Origin: Hydrogenedens sp964549105
GTDB lineage: Bacteria; Hydrogenedentota; Hydrogenedentia; Hydrogenedentales; Hydrogenedentaceae
Reading direction: 5' to 3'
Assembly (NCBI GenBank): GCA_964549105.1
Contig: CAZJTZ010000004.1
Span: 62,001 to 126,000, forward strand
Length of the DNA stretch: 64,000 nucleotides
Part shown: in pieces, positions 44,887-53,154 of the stretch
Numbering within the stretch: the first letter of the stretch is position 1
Layout of the letters: each line of letters starts with the position of its first letter
Notes under the pieces: model-generated
What the model saw: only the letters and a program-made list of their open reading frames with translations
Database searches by the model: none
What the model was told of the DNA's origin: nothing
Position numbers and translations under genes: made by a program

Positions 44887-45932
44887 AAATGTTAGCATTA
44901 GTATTAGAAGAAATTGGGAAATTAGTATTAAAATCGGTGCAAAAGCCGCAGGTGGTTCCCGGGTCTTTGTTGGTAAAAGTAAAATCTTGTGCTATTTGTG
45001 GGTCGGATTTGAGGATTATAGATGGTGGAAACACGCGTGTTACTCCTCCAACTATTTTAGGTCATGAAGCCTCAGGGGAAGTCATAGAAGTTGGAGAGGG
45101 TGTAACTCGATTTAAAGTAGGTGACCAAGTAGCAATAGGTTCAGATGTGCCCTGTGGTAGTTGTGTATACTGTGAGGCAGGGATTGGTAATGTGTGTCCT
45201 ATTAATTATGCTATGGGTTACCAATTTCCGGGAAGTTTTGCAGAGTATGTATTTTTAAATCCATTAGTGGTTGAATATGGACCTGTTCATCTTATTCCGG
45301 AAAATGTATCCTTTGAAGAAGCGGCTCTGGCTGAACCCCTGGCTTGTTGTCTAAATGCTTTAGAATTATGTGGAGTCAATTTGGGAGAAGATGTGGTTAT
45401 TATTGGAGCAGGACCGATAGGCTGTATGTTGATGGAAGTGTCTAAGAAAATGGGGGCAGGGAAAGTAATTGCAGTAAACCGTACAAGAAAGAGAGAAAAT
45501 GTTGTTCAACAGGTGGCAGATGTAGTCGTATATACCTCTGAAGAAGATTTGGAAACTTGTATCCAGCAAGAAACAGGAGGTTTAGGAGCCGATGTAGTCT
45601 TAACGGCTTGTTCTTCTCCACAGGCACAAGCAGATGCACTAAAAATTGTGAGAAATAGAGGACGAGTAAATTTTTTTGGAGGATTACCTCCGGGAACACC
45701 CCCAACTTCTATTGATACAAATATGATTCATTACAAAGAATTGTTAATTACAGGAGCACATGGGTCTGTTCCGAGACAACATCGGCAAGCATTGGAACTC
45801 ATATCCCAGGGTGTTGTTAAAGTAAAAAAATACATATCTTCTATCTTTCCCCTAAAAGATGCTTTAGAGGCATTTCGGAAAGCAAGAGAAAAAAATGAAA
45901 TGCGTATTTTTATCAATCCTGAAATAGGATAA
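44883..45932 (+). CDS. Zinc-dependent medium-chain dehydrogenase, second of two
   Basis: 349 residues. Catalytic zinc CAICGSD and GHEASGEVIE. Structural zinc Cys set PCGSCVYCEAGIGNVC. NAD motif VIIGAGPIGCMLME. MIHYKELLITGAHGS near the C-terminus is typical of sorbitol/xylitol-type members. It is paralogous to but clearly different from the upstream dehydrogenase. The pair may act in consecutive oxidations of a polyol or sugar phosphate. Confidence 0.9.
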   Translation: MKMLALVLEEIGKLVLKSVQKPQVVPGSLLVKVKSCAICGSDLRIIDGGNTRVTPPTILGHEASGEVIEVGEGVTRFKVGDQVAIGSDVPCGSCVYCEAGIGNVCPINYAMGYQFPGSFAEYVFLNPLVVEYGPVHLIPENVSFEEAALAEPLACCLNALELCGVNLGEDVVIIGAGPIGCMLMEVSKKMGAGKVIAVNRTRKRENVVQQVADVVVYTSEEDLETCIQQETGGLGADVVLTACSSPQAQADALKIVRNRGRVNFFGGLPPGTPPTSIDTNMIHYKELLITGAHGSVPRQHRQALELISQGVVKVKKYISSIFPLKDALEAFRKAREKNEMRIFINPEIG

Positions 45933-46348
45933 GCCCCTATCTAAGAATAAATTGGCATTTATCCTTATACTGTTGCAAAGACTTAAAATCTTCTTAACTT
46001 CTTAAATCCTCTAATAAACAGCGGTGTCTTATCTCAAAAATAATTGATTTAAAAAATGTGATTTGTTAGAATGAAAAAGATTTTTGTAATGAAATCTGTT
46101 TTTAGAAATACTAATTTAAAATTGAATTAAAGGCAGTATTTGAAATCTGAAAAGGTCATACTATATCAACGCAAGTATACTTCCTGTTTTGTATGAGTTA
46201 GACCCTATCATTTTTTTGCTATCGTCTATAAAATTTATTGAAAAAATAGGGGTAGGTACTGAACGATGTCAATAGGGTTGAATAAGGGCTAAAGTGCGTG
46301 TATATGCTATCACACTGCTAAATCTTTACAATTGGAGGTTATAACACA
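45933..46348. other. 416-bp AT-rich spacer ahead of the GLUG surface protein
   Basis: No intrinsic terminator is visible after the dehydrogenase pair. A possible weak promoter (TATAAA near 46228) precedes the GLUG gene, which has a GGAGG ribosome site about 10 bases before its ATG. Short complements ACCCTAT (46202-46208) and ATAGGGT (about 46270-46276) could pair in the leader. A 19-codon frame at about 46070 lacks a ribosome site. Confidence 0.5.
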
Positions 46349-49243
46349 ATGCAGGTAAATTCCATTTTAAACCAGTGCTTAGTCAAATCCTCTGATAGAG
46401 GAATTAAGAATATATTTATTTGTTTATCTATTACCACTGTGTTTTTATGTAGTAGTGCTTTGTGTGAAGTGATATCCATTGATGATATACAAGAATTACA
46501 GAAGATAGGGAATGACCCTGCATATCCGTTAAGCGGGGAATATGAATTGAGTAGTAATATTGATGCAAGCGATACGGTGAATTGGAATAATGGGGCAGGA
46601 TTTTTATCAATCGGAACAGTGCCAAATCCATTTATTGGGAAGTTTAATGGTAAAGGACATAAAATAACGAATTTGTTTATCTCATCAGGGTATTATACAG
46701 GTTTATTTAGATATATAGGTTCAGCAGGTGAAGTAAAAGACTTAGGGGTGGAAAAGTGTTGGGTTGTAAGTGAAAATGATTATGTTGGTGGTCTGGTCGG
46801 CAGAAATGATGGCAAGATATTGGACTGTTATACTACGGGTTCGGTATTGGGTTCTTCTCATGTCGGCGGATTGGTAGGCTTGAATGCTTATACAGGAACA
46901 ATTTCTAACAGTTATAGCACAAGTTTAGTTTGGGGAATATCTTCTTCTGTTGGGGGTCTGGCAGGGGATAATGATGGGACGATAAGTTTGTGTTATAGCA
47001 TAGGTTCAGTGAGAGGATATTCTTTTGTCGGTGGATTAGTGGGATACAATAAATTTGGCACGGTTGAAAATAGCTATTGGGATACGCAGACATCTGGACA
47101 GATAACTTCTGAAGGAGGTGTGGGTAAAACAACAGAAGAGATGAAACAACAATTGACTTATGAAAACTGGAATTTTACATCGGTTTGGACCATAGAAGAG
47201 GGGACTGGTTATCCATATTTACAAGTATCTGGACATTCAGAAAATACAGACCTTTCGGAGACTCGGGATATAAATAGTTTAGAAGAGTTAAGTAAGATAG
47301 GATTTTATCCGGACCGTCCCTGGTGGTGGAATTATGAATTAAAGGCAGATATAGACGCAAGTGCAACAGAAGGCTGGAATGGGGGTAAAGGCTTTCGCCC
47401 ATTACGGTTGACAGGGCAGTTTCATGGGAATGGACATGTAATAAGTGGATTGCATATCACTCGCTCTGATGAGAGTAATATTGGATTATTTGGCATAATT
47501 GGTTCAGGAGGAGAAATAAAGGATTTAGCAATAGAAGACTGTCAGATTGTAGGTAGAAATTATGTGGGTAGTCTGGTAGGCTGGAATGTGGGCGAGATTT
47601 CTAATAGTTATAGTTCAGGTTCAGTGTCAGGGGAAATTGATGTGGGTGGTTTAATCGGTGGTAATTTTGGGGGTTCGATATTTAGCAGTTATAGTGCGGG
47701 TTTGGTAGAGGGAACTTTTTCTGTTGGTGGTTTAGTCGGATATAGTAGCAATTCTGGCAATATAGATAGCAGTTATAGCACAGATTCAGTATTAGATTCT
47801 GGTGACCTTACAGGTGGGTTGATAGGTGAGAATTGGGGTGCTGTGAAAAATTGCTATCATACTGAAGGTTCAGTGTCGGGAACTGGAAAATATGTGGGCG
47901 GTTTAGTTGGAAGAAATTATGGTGCGGTATCAGAGAGTTATAATGATAGTTCAGTAGAGGGAACTATAAATTATGTAGGCGGCTTAGTTGGAAGGAATGA
48001 CGGAGGGACAATATCAAACAGTTATAACACGGGTTCTGTAGAAGGAACATCTTCGGTAGGCGGACTGGTCGGAGGTAATTTGGGAGGGACTGTATCAGAA
48101 AGTTATAGCATGGGTTCTGTGATAGGGACTGGAAATTATATTGGAGGTCTAGTTGGAGAGAGTAATGGGGGCATTATTGAAAATGGTTATTGGGATACAC
48201 AGACCTCAGGGCAAACTACCTCCGCAGGAGGCACAGGCAAAACAACAGTAGAGATGAAGCAAAAGATGACTTTTGTAGATTGGGACTTTACATCTATCTG
48301 GGGAATTGTAGAAGGGCAGACCTATCCTTATTTTTTGTGGCAGGCACCCCCTACAATAGAAGGTGAAGGGGCGGTAGAAGGTATGATAGAAGGGTTATCT
48401 GATTGTAAAGTTACAAGCAATGAGATAAGCATATTACAAGAGGTTGCTGGTGAAGGAATAGCAGAAAATCGGTATACCCCTGGCAGTACAATAAATGTAA
48501 AGATAACATTTACAAAAAATACTTCTGAAAAAATTCTTGCATTAGGTTTAAACTGTTTAATTCCCTCGGGTTGGCAATATCAAGGAGGGACAGATCAACC
48601 TCCAATTGCACCTCCATTAGGGACGGTTTCTGGTGGTGAGACACCGTTAGAATTTGCCTGGATATCTGTTCCTTCTTTTCCTATCGTTTTAAGTTTTGAT
48701 GTTAATATTTCTACGAATGCACAAGGTTCCTGTGATATTCAATCTCAGGCTCTTTATCGTTTGGCAGGTGGGCAAATTTGTTCTAATATAGAGACCTTCC
48801 ATTTTATTGGAGAGATAGGAAGTGAAGGTGTCATAGAGGGAACAGCAGAAGGCGTAGTAGAAGGGACTACCGAAGGGACACCGCAGGAAGGTTCTGTCGA
48901 GGGAGAGGGTGAAGGGCATATAGAAGGCGATGGAACAGCAGAAGGCGTGGTAGAAGGGACTACCGAAGGGACACCGCAGGAAGGTTCTGTCGAGGGAGAG
49001 GGTGAAGGGCATATAGAAGGCGATGGAACAGCAGAAGGCGTGGTAGAAGGGACTACCGAAGGGACACCGCAGGAAGGTTCTGTCGAGGGAGAGGGTGAAA
49101 ATAATTGTGGGTGTTGTGGTTGCAGTTGTTCTGGTGAAAAGGACATGCCAACATCGGATAGAATTATGAAATATTTGCTAGACTTCATATTTGTGGGTTT
49201 CTTAGTCTCTATAATGTGCAGTATGAAGAAATATGACAATTAA
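46349..49243 (+). CDS. Secreted GLUG-repeat surface protein with EG-repeat spacer and Cys/TM tail
   Basis: 964 residues. A signal peptide (hydrophobic about 20-38) precedes two GLUG-rich modules (about 45-310 and 318-670). Each starts with a (D/E)INSLEELSKIG-like or IDDIQELQKIG segment and holds many repeats of the type GGLVGxNxGxISNSYSxGSV. Each ends with a NGYWDTQTSGQTTSAGG-like closing unit. The GLUG motif occurs in bacterial adhesin-like proteins and forms beta-helices. Residues about 684-824 are the domain shared with the protein at 2728-3444. An EG-rich repeat tract (about 825-917) follows. A CGCCGCSCSG cluster comes next, then the KYLLDFIFVGFLV helix and a short basic end. Inferred: surface-exposed adhesin or carbohydrate-contact protein. 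Confidence 0.85.
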   Translation: MQVNSILNQCLVKSSDRGIKNIFICLSITTVFLCSSALCEVISIDDIQELQKIGNDPAYPLSGEYELSSNIDASDTVNWNNGAGFLSIGTVPNPFIGKFNGKGHKITNLFISSGYYTGLFRYIGSAGEVKDLGVEKCWVVSENDYVGGLVGRNDGKILDCYTTGSVLGSSHVGGLVGLNAYTGTISNSYSTSLVWGISSSVGGLAGDNDGTISLCYSIGSVRGYSFVGGLVGYNKFGTVENSYWDTQTSGQITSEGGVGKTTEEMKQQLTYENWNFTSVWTIEEGTGYPYLQVSGHSENTDLSETRDINSLEELSKIGFYPDRPWWWNYELKADIDASATEGWNGGKGFRPLRLTGQFHGNGHVISGLHITRSDESNIGLFGIIGSGGEIKDLAIEDCQIVGRNYVGSLVGWNVGEISNSYSSGSVSGEIDVGGLIGGNFGGSIFSSYSAGLVEGTFSVGGLVGYSSNSGNIDSSYSTDSVLDSGDLTGGLIGENWGAVKNCYHTEGSVSGTGKYVGGLVGRNYGAVSESYNDSSVEGTINYVGGLVGRNDGGTISNSYNTGSVEGTSSVGGLVGGNLGGTVSESYSMGSVIGTGNYIGGLVGESNGGIIENGYWDTQTSGQTTSAGGTGKTTVEMKQKMTFVDWDFTSIWGIVEGQTYPYFLWQAPPTIEGEGAVEGMIEGLSDCKVTSNEISILQEVAGEGIAENRYTPGSTINVKITFTKNTSEKILALGLNCLIPSGWQYQGGTDQPPIAPPLGTVSGGETPLEFAWISVPSFPIVLSFDVNISTNAQGSCDIQSQALYRLAGGQICSNIETFHFIGEIGSEGVIEGTAEGVVEGTTEGTPQEGSVEGEGEGHIEGDGTAEGVVEGTTEGTPQEGSVEGEGEGHIEGDGTAEGVVEGTTEGTPQEGSVEGEGENNCGCCGCSCSGEKDMPTSDRIMKYLLDFIFVGFLVSIMCSMKKYDN
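48839..49099 (+). repeat. 93-bp in-frame tandem repeat, about 2.8 copies
   Basis: Copies start at 48839, 48932 and 49025, exactly 93 bases (31 codons) apart. They are almost identical at DNA level; the one difference I see is GTAGTA against GTGGTA near the start of copy 1. Each encodes GTAEGVVEGTTEGTPQEG followed by SVEGEGEGHIEGD. The third copy breaks off after SVEGEGE where the Cys cluster begins. The near-identity implies recent expansion or gene conversion, so copy number may vary between strains. Confidence 0.95.
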
Positions 49244-49446
49244 GAATACCATAAAGATATTTGATATTATTGATTTTTAATTTTATATCTTCTCTATGGA
49301 TAAAATACTGTAAATATGTGTAGGCACTGTGGAAATTATATTTTTTGGTTCTATGAGTGAGATAATACAACATGATCAGGAATTTGAAAATCAAGTATTC
49401 GTTTTTCTATATGTAATTATTTAAGTGTAAAAAAGGTTTTTTCGTT

Positions 49447-50247
49447 ATGATAAAAAAGAAGGCAGACCCAATCTGGGCAAGGATTAGAAGAGAAGCACAA
49501 GAAGGTATACAAAAGGAGCCACTGTTAGCAAGTTTTTTGTCTTCTACTATTCTGTCGCATAAGACGCTAGAAGATGTTTTAAGTTTTCATCTGGCAGGAA
49601 AATTGGAAAGCATTACACTACCTGCAGTAAGTTTGCGTGAATTGTTTGATGAGGCTTTTGCAAACGAGGCTGGAATAGGTGAAGCAATTCGCACTGATTT
49701 AATTGCTGTTCATGACCGAGACCCGGCTTGCCGTATGTTTTGCCAGCCACTTCTTTATTTCAAAGGTTTTCAAGCATTACAATCCTATCGGGTTGCTCAC
49801 TATTACTGGAACCGAGAGAGGTATCATCTTGCCTTATTTTTGCAAAGCCGAATGTCGGAGGTCTTTGGGATTGATATACACCCTGCTGCAAGAATAGGCA
49901 AAGGGATACTTATTGACCACGGCACAGGTGTTGTTATTGGAGAAACTGCTGTTATCGGAAATAATGTGTCATTATTACATGAGGTAACATTAGGAGGAAC
50001 GGGCAAGGTTCATGGGGATAGGCACCCAAAGGTTAGCGATGGTGTGCTGATTGCTGCGGGCGCTAAAATTTTGGGAAATATTCATATTGGAGAAGGAGCA
50101 AAAATAGCCGCATGTGCGGTGGTGTTACGAGATATCCCTCCTCATACTACTGTGGCAGGAGTTCCTGCGAAACCTATTGGACCTACTTCGGAAGAAGCCC
50201 CAGCCCTTCTTATGGACCAGTTCTTTTCCGATGGTGAAGGGCTTTAA
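49447..50247 (+). CDS. cysE: Serine O-acetyltransferase
   Basis: 266 residues. The helical N-terminal domain (ADPIWARIRREAQEGIQ ... DPACRMFCQPLLYFKGFQAL) is followed by the left-handed beta-helix: IHPAARIGKGILIDHGTGVV, IGETAVIGNNVSLLHEVTLG, GTGKVHGDRHPKV and VAGVPAKPIG. Catalytic His residues are present in DIHPAA and LIDHGTG. It makes O-acetylserine, the acceptor for sulfide in cysteine synthesis. The partner cysK is not in the window. Its stop codon overlaps the gene remnant on the other strand. Confidence 0.96.
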   Translation: MIKKKADPIWARIRREAQEGIQKEPLLASFLSSTILSHKTLEDVLSFHLAGKLESITLPAVSLRELFDEAFANEAGIGEAIRTDLIAVHDRDPACRMFCQPLLYFKGFQALQSYRVAHYYWNRERYHLALFLQSRMSEVFGIDIHPAARIGKGILIDHGTGVVIGETAVIGNNVSLLHEVTLGGTGKVHGDRHPKVSDGVLIAAGAKILGNIHIGEGAKIAACAVVLRDIPPHTTVAGVPAKPIGPTSEEAPALLMDQFFSDGEGL

Positions 50248-50390
50248 TAAGGAAGTATTTGCATATTTAACAAGTCCTGTGTTAACCATTCAGCAAGATA
50301 TTTATACATAATTGGTTTAGGATGTCCATCTGGAAAACGGTTAGATAAATTTGTTGAGAGTGGTAAAACACTTTGAAAAATAGTAGGGCT
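50244..50390 (-). pseudogene. C-terminal remnant resembling an SGNH/GDSL hydrolase
   Basis: The minus strand directly after the PilT-like stop codon stays open for 48 codons in the same frame. It reads SPTIFQSVLPLSTNLSN, then RFPDGHPKPIMYKYLAEWL, then TQDLLNMQILPY and stop. The D-G-H-P context followed by an amphipathic helix is what the catalytic Asp/His block at the end of SGNH/GDSL hydrolases looks like. No start codon, ribosome site or upstream part of such an enzyme is present. I read it as the surviving 3' end of a lost gene. Chance coding-like sequence or a translated readthrough tail of the PilT-like gene are alternatives. Confidence 0.5.
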
Positions 50391-51920
50391 TTACACTTTG
50401 TATGCTTCGTGGTCGCCTTTGCCTTTAATTGAGTCAAGTCGTGGAACGGAGTATGTGCCCATTAGAAGTTGGTCTAGAGTACTTCGGTCGGTTACAGATT
50501 CTCTGGCATTTTCAAGGGTGATAAGTCCCTGTTTGTACATTTTATGAATGTATTGCTCAAAAATGAATGAATGGGACACGGTTTGTTGCATTCCCACTCG
50601 AATAAGGTCAGTATCTCCACTGAGGATTCCATCAGTTATGGCTTTAATATCATTATACATAATTTCAAGAGCAGGGAGTCGTCCACCCGTTACACGAGGA
50701 ATGAGTCGCTGGCAAATAATACATTTTATACAATCGCGTAATTGGAGTCGAACAAGGTCGCGTTCTGATGGGTCGAAGAAACTGACAATACGATTAACTA
50801 CTTCCGAAGCCGTGTTGGAGTGTAGCGTGCTAATAACAAGGTGCCCGGTAGCAGCCGCATTAATGGCAGAACGAATGGTATCGGGGTCGCGCATTTCACC
50901 AATTACGATTACATCGGGGTCATGTCGAAGTGCCCCGGTAACAGCATCATTGAAAGTTAATACATCATCACCCATGCCTCTTTGTGATACTATTGATTTT
51001 TTGTTGATATGGACATATTCAACTGGATTTTCAATAGTAAGAATATGGTAAGACTTATGACTGTTAATCCAATCTATAATTGCGGCAACAGTTGTTGTTT
51101 TTCCACTACCTGTCATACCTGTAATTAAAACGAGTCCATGGTTTATATCTGCAATTTCTATCATTACATTTTTTGGAATATTCAGTTCTTCAAAAGAGGG
51201 AATCTTTTCGGGTAGAAAACGGAAAGTACAGTGAGGTGCACCTCCTTTATAAAAGGCAGAAACACGAGAGTAGCCAATTCCTGATTGATGGTAACTAAAA
51301 CTTGTCTGGCTCTGTTTTTCAAATTCCGGTAGATAACGGTCTGGGATGATTTGATGGATTAAATCTAAAATCTGAACTGCAGAAAGAGGACCCATAAGTT
51401 CAGAATGTTTTATATCTCCATCTACACGAAACAGTGGACTTTCTCCTGGCGATAAATGTATATCGCTGGCTCTATATTGAACCATTGCCTGGAAAAGGAG
51501 TTCTGGACTTATTCGGTCAATACGATAACGGTCTCCACGCACTTTCCAGACTTCGGGGAGTGTAATACTTTGGCATACTTTATCAATAACTTCAAAAACA
51601 TGAGGAAAACTTTCTGAAGGTATATTTTCTTGTGTTGAAACGATAAGCCATTCTTGTTGCCTTTCAGTGGTGCAAACATTTGAATTATCTTTAACAATCC
51701 CTAAAATCCGTTTCAAAGAATTTTCGGGAACACGCATACGAAGAATCCAACGAGTAAAATCTCCAGAAAAATCTTCACGCTCTGCTTCAAATTCCATATT
51801 GTTTGTTCGGGCAAATATCAACCGGGGAATTCCTTCTTTTAAGCGTATTTGTTCCTCAATCATCTTGACGATTACCCGAACACTGGGGGTTTGTCCTGTT
51901 CCAATGATAAACTCTGCCAT
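50391..51920 (-). CDS. PilT-like secretion/pilus ATPase with extra N-terminal domain
   Basis: 509 residues, about 140 longer than PilT (about 345-370). Residues about 1-125 form an unrecognised N-terminal domain. The PilT core follows: DIHLSPGESPLFRVDG, Walker A GMTGSGKTT (about 266), the Asp box ILTIENPVEYVH, Walker B VIVIGEMRDPDTI, the His box GHLVISTLHSN and CQRLIPRVTGGRLPALEIM. PilT powers pilus retraction and twitching. The added N-terminus and wide spacing from other pilus genes suggest a specialised member. No pilus genes are adjacent. Confidence 0.88.
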   Translation of the reverse strand: MAEFIIGTGQTPSVRVIVKMIEEQIRLKEGIPRLIFARTNNMEFEAEREDFSGDFTRWILRMRVPENSLKRILGIVKDNSNVCTTERQQEWLIVSTQENIPSESFPHVFEVIDKVCQSITLPEVWKVRGDRYRIDRISPELLFQAMVQYRASDIHLSPGESPLFRVDGDIKHSELMGPLSAVQILDLIHQIIPDRYLPEFEKQSQTSFSYHQSGIGYSRVSAFYKGGAPHCTFRFLPEKIPSFEELNIPKNVMIEIADINHGLVLITGMTGSGKTTTVAAIIDWINSHKSYHILTIENPVEYVHINKKSIVSQRGMGDDVLTFNDAVTGALRHDPDVIVIGEMRDPDTIRSAINAAATGHLVISTLHSNTASEVVNRIVSFFDPSERDLVRLQLRDCIKCIICQRLIPRVTGGRLPALEIMYNDIKAITDGILSGDTDLIRVGMQQTVSHSFIFEQYIHKMYKQGLITLENARESVTDRSTLDQLLMGTYSVPRLDSIKGKGDHEAYKV

Positions 51921-52133
51921 ACATCGCTTCCTTTTTAGGGTAGCAGTTTTTATTTTTATATTCCCTTCAACTAATAAGAATAATACATTATTATAATATG
52001 TAAGTCAATTTTATGTGGAAATACTAATATTTTTTATTGTCAAACAATAAACAGAAAAAGTTTTTTTGCCAGTGAGTGAGTAATTAAGTTGGGTTTATTT
52101 CCGTAAATGTTGTTATTTAAATGAAATGTATAT

Positions 52134-52163
52134 TTGCAATTATATGTATAGAATGTTTATAAT
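52134..52163 (+). promoter_or_regulatory. Candidate promoter of the rpmH-rnpA cluster
   Basis: TTGCAA (52134-52139), 18-base spacer, TATAAT (52158-52163, perfect). Transcription would begin near 52170, just upstream of the twin palindromes, and give a leader of about 100 bases before rpmH. The 18-base spacer recurs at other candidate promoters in this window. Confidence 0.55.
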
Positions 52164-52186
52164 AAATTTTTCTATGCTTTGAGAAG

Positions 52187-52220
52187 AAATATATATTTAG
52201 GGGACAAAATATATATTTAG
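52187..52220. repeat. Two identical 14-bp palindromic sites, 20 bp apart
   Basis: AAATATATATTTAG occurs at 52187-52200 and again at 52207-52220. The core AAATATATATTT is itself a palindrome, and the 20-base period is close to two helical turns, so a protein could bind both on one face. The pair sits in the rpmH leader. AT-richness makes chance more likely than for GC-containing repeats. Confidence 0.45.
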
Positions 52221-52273
52221 TGTATAAATCAAATAAAATTTATAAAGAGTGTTAAGGAAAAAAGGAGTTATCG

Positions 52274-52432
52274 GTGAAAAGGACTTATCAGCCATCAAAT
52301 ACTCGAAGATTGAGAACCCATGGTTTTCGTGCAAGAATGGCAACTCGGTGGGGAAGAGCCGTTTTAAGTGCTCGGCGCAGAAAGGGTCGTAAGTATTTAA
52401 CCGTTTCAGACCGGGTTGAGAGAAAATATTAA
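52274..52432 (+). CDS. rpmH: 50S ribosomal protein L34
   Basis: 52 residues from GTG 52274, with AAAGGAG 6 bases upstream. KRTYQPSNTRRLRTHGFRAR followed by MATRWGRAVLSARRRKGRKY is the L34 signature (KRTxQPS-R-R-HGFR-RM-T-GR-vl-RRR-KGR-L). L34 is part of the large ribosomal subunit. A short C-terminal extension (LTVSDRVERKY) is a little longer than the usual 44-46 residues. It is followed by rnpA, the classical order. Confidence 0.96.
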   Translation: MKRTYQPSNTRRLRTHGFRARMATRWGRAVLSARRRKGRKYLTVSDRVERKY

Positions 52433-52457
52433 CTATTTTGGAGGGTGAATTTATCTT

Positions 52458-52814
52458 GTGCCCGGAGAATATGGCTTTCCTAAAGAATATCGCCTTCGGA
52501 AAAAGAAGGAATTTGAATATATATTCAAACATGGGAAGAGGATTTCCGGGGAAGGATTGGTTTGCTATTGGTTTTCTGATGAACAAATGGGCAACAAATT
52601 AGGCACAGTTGTGTCTAAAAAGGTAGGACAGTCGGTGAAGAGAAACAGGATTAAGAGAATTATCCGCGAGTTTTATAGATTAAACCGACCTTGTTTTTGT
52701 AAAACGGGTGCTCTGATTGTCGTTGCTCGACCATGTATTTCTACTTGGGACCATCAACAGATTGATGCGGAATTAGAACGATTGCTTCAGGTAGGGGGAA
52801 TTCTCAGTGGCTAA
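52458..52814 (+). CDS. rnpA: Ribonuclease P protein component
   Basis: 118 residues from GTG 52458. FPKEYRLRKKKEFEYIFKHG is the N-terminal motif (RL-k-x-x-F-x-x-v/if-x-x-G). RNRIKRIIREFYRLNRP is the RNR RNA-binding box that binds the catalytic RNA. It matures tRNA 5' ends. GGAGGG is about 12 bases from the start, a longer spacing than usual. The 3' end overlaps yidD by 8 bp. Confidence 0.95.
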   Translation: MPGEYGFPKEYRLRKKKEFEYIFKHGKRISGEGLVCYWFSDEQMGNKLGTVVSKKVGQSVKRNRIKRIIREFYRLNRPCFCKTGALIVVARPCISTWDHQQIDAELERLLQVGGILSG

Positions 52815-53064
52815 AATTGCAATTTTGCTTATTAAGGCATATCAAAAAGGGTTATCTCCATTGCTTGGACAGCATTGTCGGTTTTATCCCAGTTGTTCAA
52901 ATTATGCCATTGAGTCTTTCCAGAGGCATGGATTTATCAAAGGTTTTATTTTGACTATTTGGCGAATCTTTAGATGTCAGCCTTTTTGTAAAGGGGGATA
53001 TGACCCTGTGCCTCTAGAGTTTTCTTTTTTTCAAAAGCATCATTCTTGTAATGGTTCTATTTAA
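52807..53064 (+). CDS. yidD: Membrane protein insertion efficiency factor YidD
   Basis: 85 residues from GTG inside the rnpA end. LIKAYQKGLSPLLGQHCRFYPSCSNYA and GGYDPVP are the diagnostic DUF37 motif with the paired Cys. The middle carries a hydrophobic amphipathic segment (GFILTIWRIFRCQPFCKGG). It assists YidC-dependent membrane insertion and is encoded next to it. Confidence 0.95.
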   Translation: MAKIAILLIKAYQKGLSPLLGQHCRFYPSCSNYAIESFQRHGFIKGFILTIWRIFRCQPFCKGGYDPVPLEFSFFQKHHSCNGSI

Positions 53065-53154
53065 TGTTTTTTATAAACATTTCTGTTCATCGGGAGTATG
53101 AGTAAAACCCTTCTGAAAAATTGAAGTCTTATGATTAGTAATGGAGATTAAATA

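Larger units (their letters stand above)
51921..52273. other. AT-rich divergent region upstream of rpmH
   Basis: 353 bases with a promoter candidate (52134-52163) and twin palindromic sites (52187-52220), listed separately. In many bacteria this spot adjoins dnaA and oriC. I find no cluster of TTATCCACA-like DnaA boxes; the closest, TTATGTGGA near 52011, has several mismatches. An origin here is unsupported. Confidence 0.5.

Noticed and set aside
46070..46129. Short frame beginning MKKIFVMKSV upstream of the GLUG gene
   Set aside because: Nineteen codons, no ribosome site and AT-rich composition; starts like this occur by chance in such sequence.
48754..49239. Long open frame on the minus strand, Ser/Pro/Thr-rich, opposite the EG repeats
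   Set aside because: It is the antisense shadow of the 93-bp repeats and has no ribosome site. The plus-strand frame has a signal peptide, known repeats and a membrane tail.
51921..52273. Chromosomal origin (oriC)
   Set aside because: No cluster of DnaA boxes and no dnaA or dnaN next to it. AT-richness alone is not enough in an AT-rich genome.
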